From positions 1-64,000 of the forward strand of contig NZ_JBFAKK010000018.1 in assembly GCF_040655735.1 (NCBI RefSeq): a stretch of DNA of 64,000 bases, read 5' to 3'. Below, piece by piece: positions 1-7,102 of this stretch. A program made the position numbers and the translations under genes. The stretch is from Phytomonospora sp040655735 (GTDB lineage Bacteria; Actinomycetota; Actinomycetes; Mycobacteriales; Micromonosporaceae). Each line of letters begins with the position of its first letter. The first letter of the stretch is position 1. The notes under the pieces are model-generated. The model was given only the letters and a program-made list of their open reading frames with translations, was not told the origin of the DNA and searched no databases.

Positions 1-120
1 ACCAGTTGAAGCAGTGGCGGGGCATCGCCACCCGATACGACAAAACCCACCAGTCCTACCAGGCAGCCATCACCCTCGCCGCCATCCACCAATGGGCTAC
101 CCACCCTTTGACGACACACC
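1..120 (+). mobile_element. Right end of an IS5-like insertion sequence (partial)
   Basis: The leftmost bases encode the last residues of an IS5-type transposase, and the likely element end is near base 120. Reading inward on the minus strand from there, the end looks like an IS5-type terminal repeat (AGGGTGTGTCGTC), and it is followed by CTAG, a tetranucleotide that IS5-like elements are known to duplicate on insertion. The left end lies outside the window, so neither the matching terminal repeat nor the target duplication can be confirmed. Confidence 0.55.
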
Positions 121-122
121 CT
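3..122 (+). CDS. IS5-family transposase, C-terminal end (partial)
   Basis: The reading frame opens off the left edge and shows LKQWRGIATRYDKTHQSY, the signature close to the C-terminus of DDE transposases of the IS5/IS427 type, followed by a helix (AAITLAAIHQWATHP). In this family it lies just after the catalytic Glu, which would be outside the window. No in-frame stop occurs before the presumed end of the element: translation would run on past base 400 through antisense of the next gene. The stop was therefore either lost or supplied by flanking DNA. Identity rests on the RGIATRYDK motif alone. Confidence 0.6.
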
Positions 123-182
123 AGGGCTTTCCAGTGGGGATCACCGCGGGGCTGCGGGCCTCGCACCGACAGGACAGGCCCT
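123..182. repeat. Palindromic 3'-end repeat, copy A (60 bp)
   Basis: Read on the minus strand this begins AGGGCCTGTCCTGTCGGT and contains GCCCCGCGGTGATCC, ending in GCCCT. It shares both blocks with copies at 25614 and 36226 but carries extra bases in the middle. It lies directly downstream of the glycosyltransferase, whose TAG stop runs into the repeat, and directly beside the insertion sequence end. The two ends are imperfect inverted repeats, so it could fold into a hairpin. Confidence 0.6.
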
Positions 183-1362
183 AGCCGACGGGTTCCTTTC
201 CCGCCAGTTCGAACAGCATGCGCGCGGCCGCGTCGACGCCGTCGGAGCGGATCCGGCCGGCCACCTCGGCGGCCCGTCGCCCGGTCTCCGGGTCGAGGAC
301 GGCGCCGAGCGCGCCGGAGAGGGAGTCGAGGCCGAAGACCGGGCCGTCGTGCGCGACGCCGACGCCGAGCGCGGCCACCCGGGAGGCGAAGTAGGGCTGG
401 TCGCCCATCTGCGGCACCACGACCTGCGGCGCGCCGGCGCGGGCGGCGGTGGTCGTGGTGCCCGCGCCGCCGTGGTGCACGACGGCCGCGACCCTGGTGA
501 ACAGCTCCTGCTGGTTGACCTCCCCGACGGCGAAGCAGTCGTCCCGGTCGTCGACTACGGTCAGGTCGGCCCAGCCGCTGCCGAGGACCACGCGGCGGCC
601 GTGGGCGCGGGCGGCCTCGACGGCCACGTGCGCGGGGTCGGCCGGCGCGCGCATCGGCATGCTGCCGAAACCGACGTAGACCGGCGGTTCGCCGGCGTCC
701 AGGAAAGCCTCCAGGCCGGGCGGCAGGGGACGCTCGTCGGGCAGGATCCACGCGCCGGTCTGCACGACGTCGAGGGCGATGTCGTCGGTCGGGCACAAGA
801 CCGGGTCGCAGGCCAGCCACGGACGGTCGGTGAAGACGTGCGCGCGGACGTCGTCGACGGGCGGCAGGCCCAGCTTCGACCGGCGAGTGTTGAGCGGCTC
901 GCGGTACATGCCGTTGACGGCCTCGGCCGCCGCCGGGGGCAGGCCGTAGTCGTTGTTCCCGCTTCGCGTCGGCAGACCGAAGACCTGGTAGGCCGCGTAG
1001 ACGTAGGGGATGCCCAGGTTCGCGGCGACCTCGCGCAGCCCCGCGGGCATCAACCCGGCGGCGAGGATGACGTCGCGGCCCTCCGCCGCCGCGGCGAGGG
1101 TGGTGAAGCGGGCCTCGACGAGGGTCGCGGCGATGGCGCGGGCGTCGTCGAGAGTCGGCGGCTTCTCCCCGCCCACGAACGACCGCACCGAGGGGCCGAT
1201 CGGCAGCGCGGGGATCTCGCGGGCCTCCACCATGTCGGTGAAGTCGGGCGGGAGGGAGAGCAGCACGTCGGCGCCCAACTCCCGCAGGCGCAGCGCGAGC
1301 GCCAGCACGGGTTGGACGTCACCGCGTGATCCGAATGTCGACAGCAGTACACGCATCGTCAT
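181..1362 (-). CDS. Glycosyltransferase, MGT/GT1 family
   Basis: This GT-B fold transferase probably moves a sugar from a nucleotide sugar onto a small lipophilic acceptor such as a macrolide, flavonoid or sterol. It is about 393 residues, close to the family norm. The N-terminus has the acceptor-domain opening RVLLSTFGSRGDVQPVLALA. The C-terminal half carries HHGGAGTTTTAARAGAPQV, which binds the nucleotide diphosphate, then PQMGDQPYFASRVAALGVG. The start at 1362 (MTMRVLL) is chosen because the conserved fold begins there; ATG at 1371 and 1356 are alternatives and no ribosome site is strong. It stands alone, with no sugar-biosynthesis genes nearby, so a detoxifying or tailoring role is as likely as antibiotic synthesis. 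The stop codon lies in a palindromic repeat. Confidence 0.85.
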   Translation of the reverse strand: MTMRVLLSTFGSRGDVQPVLALALRLRELGADVLLSLPPDFTDMVEAREIPALPIGPSVRSFVGGEKPPTLDDARAIAATLVEARFTTLAAAAEGRDVILAAGLMPAGLREVAANLGIPYVYAAYQVFGLPTRSGNNDYGLPPAAAEAVNGMYREPLNTRRSKLGLPPVDDVRAHVFTDRPWLACDPVLCPTDDIALDVVQTGAWILPDERPLPPGLEAFLDAGEPPVYVGFGSMPMRAPADPAHVAVEAARAHGRRVVLGSGWADLTVVDDRDDCFAVGEVNQQELFTRVAAVVHHGGAGTTTTAARAGAPQVVVPQMGDQPYFASRVAALGVGVAHDGPVFGLDSLSGALGAVLDPETGRRAAEVAGRIRSDGVDAAARMLFELAGKEPVG

Positions 1363-1480
1363 GGCACCCATCTTCGTCGGGATCGACTGTTCGAGCGCTG
1401 ATTCTGCAACACGGCCGACCACCGGAAGAGACCCCGGTTGTGCCTGCTCAGCGGGGGTGTGATAGATAAATTAGTAGTGG

Positions 1481-1503
1481 AGGGCGCTTCGGCGCCCTTT
1501 TCT
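1481..1503 (+). terminator. Intrinsic terminator, orphan
   Basis: A perfect 7-bp stem (AGGGCGC / GCGCCCT) closed by a TTCG tetraloop is followed by TTTTCTC, the textbook form of a plus-strand Rho-independent terminator. There is no plus-strand gene directly upstream; the preceding 40 bases are unusually AT-rich (GATAGATAAATTAGTAG). Read on the minus strand the hairpin lies about 120 bases upstream of the glycosyltransferase start. Confidence 0.7.
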
Positions 1504-1666
1504 CGTGCACCCGGTCCCCGGTGTCACCGGCCTCGGCGGTCGATCAGGACACCGGCGACGAATCCACGCGGATTCACAGCGCCCCGGGCACTGTCCCGCG
1601 ACCAGAGGGGCGGCCCCTCTGGGAGGTCGGCGAGTGAGACTCGCGTCGCGGGTCTAGGGTCGGCCT

Positions 1667-2035
1667 ATGATCCTTCCCGAGCACGGCGTCGGCTTCGCCG
1701 CCGACGACCGTTCCGACTGCCGCGTGATCACTCTGGCGGGAGAGGTCGACGTGGCCATGTCCGGCGCGCAGGAGGCCGAGTTCCTCGCCCTCCTCGACGG
1801 CGCCCCCGGCGGGATCGTCGTGCTCGACTTCAGCGAAGTGGCCTTCTGCGACTCCACGGGGCTGGGCATCCTCCTGCGAGCCGTCCGCCACATGGGCAGC
1901 GTCTCCGGCCAGATCCGCATCGCCGCGCCCCAGGATCACATCGCCCGTCTGATCACCATGAACGCGCTCGACCGGGCCCTGCCGATGTACGACACCGTGG
2001 ACGAGGCCGCTGCCGCGCCGCTGCCGTCCGCCTGA
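1667..2035 (+). CDS. Anti-sigma factor antagonist, STAS domain
   Basis: This single STAS-domain protein of 122 residues resembles SpoIIAA/RsbV. The sequence VVLDFSEVAFCDSTGLGI places the regulatory Ser at residue 63, the residue that a partner anti-sigma kinase phosphorylates and a SpoIIE-type phosphatase dephosphorylates in this family. When unphosphorylated, such proteins bind the kinase and release a sigma factor. The convergent neighbour 21 bases away encodes a SpoIIE-type phosphatase, a natural partner. No anti-sigma kinase is encoded nearby, so the third partner must be elsewhere. The ATG at 1667 is supported by the start of the first STAS strand (residues 19-29). Confidence 0.88.
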   Translation: MILPEHGVGFAADDRSDCRVITLAGEVDVAMSGAQEAEFLALLDGAPGGIVVLDFSEVAFCDSTGLGILLRAVRHMGSVSGQIRIAAPQDHIARLITMNALDRALPMYDTVDEAAAAPLPSA

Positions 2036-2056
2036 CCCGCCCTGCACGGGCGCCGC

Positions 2057-3376
2057 TCACGGCCGGCTGTGCCGGTGCTGACTCGGCGCCGGCGGGTGGT
2101 CGCCGTCCGGTTGCGTCGCCGGGTTGGGGTCGGTGACGGCTGTAAGGGCGGCGGCGTGGTCGGTCGCGGTGAGCGACGGGCCGAGCCATTCGCACAGCAG
2201 GATCGTCGCGTCGTCGCGCAGCCGCCCGTCGTGGTGGTCCAGGAAGGTCTCACTGAGGCGGCGCAGCGTCTCGGGAACGGGCAGCCGGTCGGCGTGGTGG
2301 CGGATGAGGATCTCGCCGAAGCGCTCGCGACCGAAGGCGGTCCCCTCGGCGTTGCGGGCGTCGGTGATGCCGTCGGTGTAGAGCACCACGCGGTCCCCGG
2401 GCTCCAGTTGCGTCGTGCACACAGGGTTCTTCACACCGAGACCGGTGCCCATGGGGTGCATGGGCGCGCACTCAAGGTCGGTGTTCCAGCGCGAGTCGCG
2501 GATGAGCATGGGCGGCGGGTGGCCGCGGTTGACCCAGCTCAGTTCCCCGCTACGGGTGTCGAGGGTGGCAAGGACACCGGTGGCGTAGCGCTGGTGCTGG
2601 TACTGCTCGATCAGCGCGTCCTCGACCGCCTGCCCCATGTCGAGAAGGTCGGCACCCTGGCGGCGGGCGTTGCGGCAGGTGGCAACGGCGAGGTTGGCGG
2701 TGAGTCCGGCGGCCGTGTCATGCCCCATCGCGTCGAATACCGACAGGTGGACGAAGGGGCCGTCGGTTCCGTAATCGAAGGCGTCCCCGCTGATCCGGTA
2801 CGCCGGCTCCATGGAGGCGGCGACCACGACGCGGCCGTCGGCGTAGCTGCGCGCGTTCGTCAAGCGCCACTGCATCTCGGCGGCCACGTTCATCGGCTCG
2901 GTGCGGATCAACCGGGCCAGGGAGTCACTGCTGTCGCGCTTGCTGACGACGATCAAAGCCACCAGCGCGGCGAGCCTGTCGGCGTCCTCATAGGCCCGCT
3001 CGTCGTTGTGCTCGGAGCAGATGCGCAGCAGGCCGAGCCGCTCGGTGCCGTCGATGAGCGGCACCCACCAGTGGTGGCCCGCCCCGTCGCAGGGCTTGGC
3101 CTCCACGATCTGGCCGAGTTGGTAGGCGCGGCCGGGCAGGGTCGCCTCGACGGCGATCTCGGAGGCGTGCTCCTCCTCCGCCACCCCGATGCCGGTGACC
3201 AGGCGCAGCACTCGACGCTGGAGGTCGCCGAGATAGATCAGGACCTGCGAGAAGCCGGCGTGCGCGGCGGTCTCCTCGGTGCGCGCGGGCAGGAGCTCCA
3301 AGGGCATCAGGTGGCTGGCCGCGAGCAGGTCGGCCAGCATGCGTCGGCCCCCGGCGTCTCGCTCCGGATCACTCAT
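2057..3376 (-). CDS. SpoIIE-type PP2C serine phosphatase with GAF-like sensor
   Basis: About 439 residues. The N-terminal third (roughly 20-170) looks like a GAF-type sensor; the remainder is a PPM/SpoIIE phosphatase with the metal-binding acidic residues in SGDAFDYGTDGP, FDAMGHDTAAGL, LYTDGITDARN and DDATILL. Such enzymes dephosphorylate STAS antagonists and so activate sigma factors in response to a signal. The start at 3376 (MSDPERD) is preceded by a good GAGGAA ribosome site; the longer frame up to 3460 lacks one. The C-terminal 35 residues are Pro/Thr-rich and probably disordered. It converges on the STAS gene at 1667, and the pair forms two thirds of a partner-switching module. Confidence 0.88.
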   Translation of the reverse strand: MSDPERDAGGRRMLADLLAASHLMPLELLPARTEETAAHAGFSQVLIYLGDLQRRVLRLVTGIGVAEEEHASEIAVEATLPGRAYQLGQIVEAKPCDGAGHHWWVPLIDGTERLGLLRICSEHNDERAYEDADRLAALVALIVVSKRDSSDSLARLIRTEPMNVAAEMQWRLTNARSYADGRVVVAASMEPAYRISGDAFDYGTDGPFVHLSVFDAMGHDTAAGLTANLAVATCRNARRQGADLLDMGQAVEDALIEQYQHQRYATGVLATLDTRSGELSWVNRGHPPPMLIRDSRWNTDLECAPMHPMGTGLGVKNPVCTTQLEPGDRVVLYTDGITDARNAEGTAFGRERFGEILIRHHADRLPVPETLRRLSETFLDHHDGRLRDDATILLCEWLGPSLTATDHAAALTAVTDPNPATQPDGDHPPAPSQHRHSRP

Positions 3377-3579
3377 CGGTTCCTCATCTCCGCTTCGGCA
3401 TCGGTCCGCCCGCGGGTCGCGGGTGGTCTTCGTCCGATACCCCGCCGACGGGACCGCCATGTCGAGACGAGTCGGCTGTCACCGCTCGGAGGAGCGGCGG
3501 GTGTGATCCACGTCCTCTTGCCGCCTCCCTAATTGTAAGGAAGGCTATCCATTGAGCCCCTTACCCGGAAGGAGCGGCA

Positions 3580-4824
3580 GTGGTCGCCCTCGCCCAGCCG
3601 CGCACCCCCAGCGCCCTCTGGACCCGCAATTTCAGCCTCTACTTCACGGCCCGCTCCATCGCGCTCCTCGGGGACGGCATGCTCCCCGTCGCCGTCGCGC
3701 TGGCCGTCGGGGGCGCCGGTTTCGGCCCTACCGGCGTCGGTCTGGTGCTCGCCGCGTTCATGGTGCCCTTCGCGCTGCTGATCCTGTTCGGCGGCGTGTT
3801 CGCCGACCGCTTCACGGCCCGCAAGATGATGATCGGGGCCGACCTCGCGCGCGTCGTGACGCAGTCGGTGGTCGCCGTCGCCCTGTTCTCCGGCGACCCC
3901 TCGCTGTGGCTGCTGGTGGCGATGTCGGCGATCGCCGGGGCCGCGGCGGCGATGTTCCAGCCGGGCGTCAACAGCATGGTGCGCCGCGTGGCGAGCGACC
4001 CCCAGCGCGCCAACGCCACCCTCCGCGTCGCCGACGCCATCGCCCAGCTCGCCGGACCGGCCCTGTCGGCGATCCTGGTCGCCGCGATCAGCGCGGGAGT
4101 GGTCTACGCCGTCAACGCCGCCACCTTCGCCGTCAGCGCGGTGTGCCTGCTGGCCCTGCGACTGGGCGCCGAACCGGTCGTCGCCCGGGGGGCATCGATG
4201 CTGCGCAACCTCAAGGAAGGCTGGTGCGAGTTTCGCTCACGCGCCTGGATGTGGGGCGTGATCTCGATCTTCTCCGCGATGGCGATGCTCACCTTCGCCC
4301 CGCTCTACCCGCTCGGTTCGACCCTGGTCACCGACCGGCTCGGCCAGACCGCCTACGGGTGGGTCATGTCGGCGATGGGCGCCGGAACGATCCTCGGCGG
4401 CCTGATCGCCATGCGCTACAAGCCGGCGCGGCCGTTGCGCGCCGGGGCCGTCGCCCTGGTCGGCTTCGCGCTGATGCCGCTCGGCTACGCCGTCCACGCG
4501 CCTTTCGGGGGCCTGGTGGCCCTGCACATCCTCGGCGGCGCCTCGTGGGCGTTCTGGTCGGTGATGTGGTCGACGAGTGTGCAGACCCAGGTCGCCCCCG
4601 AGGTGCTCAACCGCGTGACCGCATACGAGGTGGCCGGCTCCGTCGGCTCCATCCCCATCGGCCAGGCCCTCGCCGGCCCGATGGCGGCACTCGTCGGCGC
4701 CGAGGCCGTGCTGGGCTTCGGTACCGCCGTCGGTCTCGCCTGCTGCCTGGCCATGCTGGCGGTCCCGGCGATCCGCGGCCTGCGCCGCGTGGGCCTCGGC
4801 GCGCTGGCGGGTGAAGGCTCCTAG
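3580..4824 (+). CDS. MFS transporter, DHA-type drug exporter
   Basis: A 414-residue integral membrane protein with about 12 hydrophobic segments. The loop between helices 2 and 3 carries FGGVFADRFTARKMMIGAD, matching the GxxaDRxGrk motif A of the major facilitator superfamily. Overall make-up resembles the MFS_3/TMS subgroup (macrolide or enterobactin-type exporters), which use the proton gradient to expel small compounds. The GTG start at 3580 has GGAAGGAG seven bases upstream. It is transcribed alone and no regulator is adjacent. The substrate cannot be told from sequence. Confidence 0.85.
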   Translation: MVALAQPRTPSALWTRNFSLYFTARSIALLGDGMLPVAVALAVGGAGFGPTGVGLVLAAFMVPFALLILFGGVFADRFTARKMMIGADLARVVTQSVVAVALFSGDPSLWLLVAMSAIAGAAAAMFQPGVNSMVRRVASDPQRANATLRVADAIAQLAGPALSAILVAAISAGVVYAVNAATFAVSAVCLLALRLGAEPVVARGASMLRNLKEGWCEFRSRAWMWGVISIFSAMAMLTFAPLYPLGSTLVTDRLGQTAYGWVMSAMGAGTILGGLIAMRYKPARPLRAGAVALVGFALMPLGYAVHAPFGGLVALHILGGASWAFWSVMWSTSVQTQVAPEVLNRVTAYEVAGSVGSIPIGQALAGPMAALVGAEAVLGFGTAVGLACCLAMLAVPAIRGLRRVGLGALAGEGS

Positions 4825-4839
4825 CGATGATCGAGGCGT

Positions 4840-4852
4840 ATACGAAACGTAT
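4840..4852. promoter_or_regulatory. Short palindrome, possible operator
   Basis: ATACG-AAA-CGTAT, arms of 5 bp, sits in a locally AT-rich patch 39 bases upstream of the phosphatase-like gene at 4891, where its promoter would be expected. It may bind the ribbon-helix-helix protein encoded two genes on. The arms are short, so chance is possible. Confidence 0.35.
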
Positions 4853-4890
4853 TACACTCAGCTCGAAACCCCGGCGACGCGGAGGCTCGG

Positions 4891-5331
4891 ATGAGTGTGG
4901 AGACGTGGAATGCGGGCACGCCCGGCGTGCTGCGGCTGCCTTCGGGCCGGTCGGTTCGCGGACGAGGGCTGCGCCATGGCCCGCCGCCGGAAGGGCTGGA
5001 GCCGTCCTTCGGCGTCTACCTGCTCGGTGAGGCCCTCGACGAAACAGCGTGGGACTCGCGGTGGCTGCGTTGCCGCGACTTCTGGACCCCCGACCGCGCG
5101 GAGGCGCGCGCGGTACTGGGCGAGGCCCTGGAGCGCGCGGGTTCGCAGCGGGTCGAGGTCGCCTGCGGCGGCGGGCGCGGGCGCACCGGCCTGGCCTTGG
5201 CGTGCCTGGCGGTCCTGGACGGCGTTCCGGCGGGTGAGGCGGTCGCGTTCGTGCGGGCCGGCTTTCACCGAAAGGCCGTCGAGATGCCCTGGCAGCATCG
5301 CTTCGTGCGGCGGTTCGGAGCGCCGGCATGA
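4891..5331 (+). CDS. Protein-tyrosine/dual-specificity phosphatase-like protein
   Basis: A 146-residue protein with the phosphatase P-loop VEVACGGGRGRTGLAL: Cys92 and Arg98 form the CX5R(T) catalytic signature. The His that usually precedes the Cys is Ala here. The general acid loop could be around residues 60-70 (CRDFWTPDRAEA). Known CX5R enzymes remove phosphate from tyrosine, serine or phosphoinositides; the target here is unknown. Its stop overlaps the next gene's start (ATGA), so the pair is translationally coupled. ATG at 4891 follows a GGAGG-like site. The absence of a signal peptide suggests a cytoplasmic protein. Confidence 0.72.
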   Translation: MSVETWNAGTPGVLRLPSGRSVRGRGLRHGPPPEGLEPSFGVYLLGEALDETAWDSRWLRCRDFWTPDRAEARAVLGEALERAGSQRVEVACGGGRGRTGLALACLAVLDGVPAGEAVAFVRAGFHRKAVEMPWQHRFVRRFGAPA

Positions 5332-5630
5332 CCGGGGAGACGGCGGACCTGGAGTTCGCCTCCACCGACGGCATCGCGTTGACCGACGCGCTCGACCTCG
5401 TCGATCCGCCGGCGCCCGCGGACTCCGACGCGATGGTGGTCAAGACCGTCCGGGTGCCCCGTGCGATCGACCGGGCGATCGCCGACGCGGCCGACGCGGC
5501 GGGCGTGTCACCCTCGGCGTGGATCCGCGGTGCCATCGAGGCGAGCCTGGCCGGCCGGGAGCGCAGCGGCCTGGTCAATGTGGACGACGTCCTGCGCGCG
5601 ATCGAGGCGCTCCCTCGCGCGGTCGTGTGA
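5328..5630 (+). CDS. Ribbon-helix-helix-like small protein
   Basis: This 100-residue protein has an acidic N-terminal tail of about 35 residues, then VVKTVRVPRAIDRAIADAAD followed by AAGVSPSAWIRGAIEASLAG. That order (short strand, helix, turn, helix) matches the CopG/Arc ribbon-helix-helix fold used by antitoxins and small repressors. The last part (NVDDVLRAIEAL) is probably helical. It overlaps the phosphatase-like gene by 4 bases and is followed after 28 bases by the NodA-like gene. It may autoregulate the operon or bind its neighbour; both ideas are inference. It could also be a non-DNA-binding helical protein. Confidence 0.55.
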   Translation: MTGETADLEFASTDGIALTDALDLVDPPAPADSDAMVVKTVRVPRAIDRAIADAADAAGVSPSAWIRGAIEASLAGRERSGLVNVDDVLRAIEALPRAVV

Positions 5631-5658
5631 GCCCACGCGGTATTGCGATCATGGCCCC

Positions 5659-6222
5659 ATGACTCTCCACTGGTGCGCCCGACGCGAAGGCGAGCTCCTC
5701 CCCCACGACCACACGGCCCTCGCCACGATGCTCGACGGCGTCTACCCCGAATACCCCGGCCGCTTCACCGGCACCCGCAGCTGGCTGGGGGCGCGCCCGG
5801 AGGCGCGCGTCATCGGCGGCGACGACTCGGGCATCGCCGCGCACGCCGGCGTCGTCCGCCGTTTCATCCAGGCGGGTAGCGAAGGCGAGCGCGTCGACCA
5901 GCTCGTCGCCGTCGTCGGCCTTGTGGGCGTGCGCGCCGACCTGGCCGGCGGCGGGCACGGCCGCGAGCTGATGGCCCGCACCGCCGCGCTGCTCGGCGAA
6001 CTGGCCGTCCCCTTCGGTCTCCTGCTGTGCGCGCCGCGGCTCAGCGGCTTCTACACCGCCTGCGGCTGGCACCCCCGGCCCGGCGTCTCCTCGACGCTGG
6101 CGTTCGACCCCTGGAACCCGGCCGTCGAACGCATCGAGGTGCCCGCGATGGTCCTGCCGGTGCGCGCCGCGCTCGCCGACTGGCCCGGAGGCGATCTGTT
6201 CTGGAACACACAGCAGGTCTGA
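5659..6222 (+). CDS. NodA-like N-acyltransferase
   Basis: A 187-residue protein that follows rhizobial NodA through its core: RSWLGARPEARVIGGD, GIAAHAGVVRRFI, VGLVGVRADLAGGGHGREL and PFGLLL correspond to NodA blocks in the same order. NodA transfers a fatty acyl chain to the free amine of a chitin oligomer in Nod-factor synthesis; the wider fold is GNAT-like. Here no nodB or nodC is nearby, so the natural acceptor is unknown and is probably another amino sugar or amine. The family match is by eye from memory of NodA. ATG at 5659 precedes the first conserved residues; the alternative ATG at 5651 is out of frame. It probably shares an operon with the two genes before it. Confidence 0.68.
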   Translation: MTLHWCARREGELLPHDHTALATMLDGVYPEYPGRFTGTRSWLGARPEARVIGGDDSGIAAHAGVVRRFIQAGSEGERVDQLVAVVGLVGVRADLAGGGHGRELMARTAALLGELAVPFGLLLCAPRLSGFYTACGWHPRPGVSSTLAFDPWNPAVERIEVPAMVLPVRAALADWPGGDLFWNTQQV

Positions 6223-6245
6223 TGGACGCGCGTCACACGCGCCGA

Positions 6246-6272
6246 TGTCACTGTCCGGCGGGCTGTCTCGTC
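6246..6272 (+). promoter_or_regulatory. Candidate ECF41-type sigma promoter
   Basis: TGTCACT, a 16-base spacer, then CGTC. The promoter described for ECF41 sigma factors is TGTCACA-N16-CGTC, so this matches 10 of 11 fixed positions with the exact spacing. It lies 63 bases upstream of the SDR gene that is co-transcribed with an ECF41 sigma gene, which fits autoregulation. Confidence 0.7.
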
Positions 6273-6310
6273 TCGAGTGTCGAAGGCGAGTCCTTCGACA
6301 GTCCGGACAG
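6251..6310 (+). other. Nested inverted repeats in the SDR/sigma leader
   Basis: An inner perfect hairpin, TGTCGAAGG-CGAGT-CCTTCGACA (6278-6300), is enclosed by an outer pair CTGTCCGG (6251-6258) and CCGGACAG (6303-6310). The outer left arm overlaps the candidate promoter, and the inner hairpin would lie at the very 5' end of the transcript, ending 34 bases before the GTG start. It could be an operator or an mRNA stability element. Confidence 0.6.
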
Positions 6311-6334
6311 CATTCGACCGCAGGGAGCCCACAC

Positions 6335-7102
6335 GTGAGCGAGCAGAACACGCACCGCGAGATCGCACTGGTCACCGGGGCGAACAAGGGAATCGGCCGC
6401 GCGGCCGCCGAGCGGCTGGGCGAGCTCGGCATGACCGTCCTCATCGGCGCCAGGGACGCCCGACGCGGCGAGGAGGCCGCGGCGGCGCTGCGCGCGGCGG
6501 GCGCGAACGCCCACGCCGTCACACTGGACGTCACCGACGCGTCGAGCGTGCGGGCGGCGGCCGAGTTCGTCGAGGAGCGCTTCGGCCGCCTCGACGTGCT
6601 GATCAACAACGCCGGGATCACCGGCTCGGGGAACGTCTCGCCCGTCGAGGCCCTCGACCAGATCCCCAGCACCGTCGACCTGGACATGGTCCGCACGGTG
6701 TTCGAGACCAACGTGTTCGGCGTCGTCGCGGTCACCAACGCGATGCTGCCGCTGTTGCGGAGGTCCCCCGTGGCCCGGATCGTCAACGTCAGCAGCGGAG
6801 CGGCCTCGACGGCGCTCGCCGCCGACCCGGCGGGGCCGCTCTCGACGCTGCCGGCCTCGGCCGCGTACACGCCTTCCAAGGCCGCGCTGAACGCGCTGAC
6901 CGTCCAGTACGCCAACGAGCTGCGCGGGGACGGAATCCTCGTCAACGCCGTAGCGCCCGGGTACGTCGACACCGAGATCAACGGCAACACCGGGTTCCTC
7001 ACCCCGGCGCAGGGCGCGGCGGTGCTCGTCCGCTACGCGACGCTCGACTCCGGCGGGCCCACCGGCGGGTTCTTCGGCGAGGCCGGGACGGAGCCCTGGT
7101 GA
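6335..7102 (+). CDS. SDR-family oxidoreductase
   Basis: A 255-residue classical short-chain dehydrogenase/reductase. The NAD(P)-binding motif is TGANKGIG near residue 15, NNAG follows in LINNAGITG, and the catalytic Ser and YxxxK appear in VNVSSG and YTPSKAAL. The Lys in ANKGIG and RDARR after the second strand favour NADPH. The GTG start at 6335 has AGGGAG seven bases upstream. Its stop overlaps the sigma factor start (GTGA), so the two are translationally coupled. ECF41 sigma genes are commonly found beside redox enzymes of this sort, which are likely targets of the sigma factor. Substrate unknown. Confidence 0.88.
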   Translation: MSEQNTHREIALVTGANKGIGRAAAERLGELGMTVLIGARDARRGEEAAAALRAAGANAHAVTLDVTDASSVRAAAEFVEERFGRLDVLINNAGITGSGNVSPVEALDQIPSTVDLDMVRTVFETNVFGVVAVTNAMLPLLRRSPVARIVNVSSGAASTALAADPAGPLSTLPASAAYTPSKAALNALTVQYANELRGDGILVNAVAPGYVDTEINGNTGFLTPAQGAAVLVRYATLDSGGPTGGFFGEAGTEPW

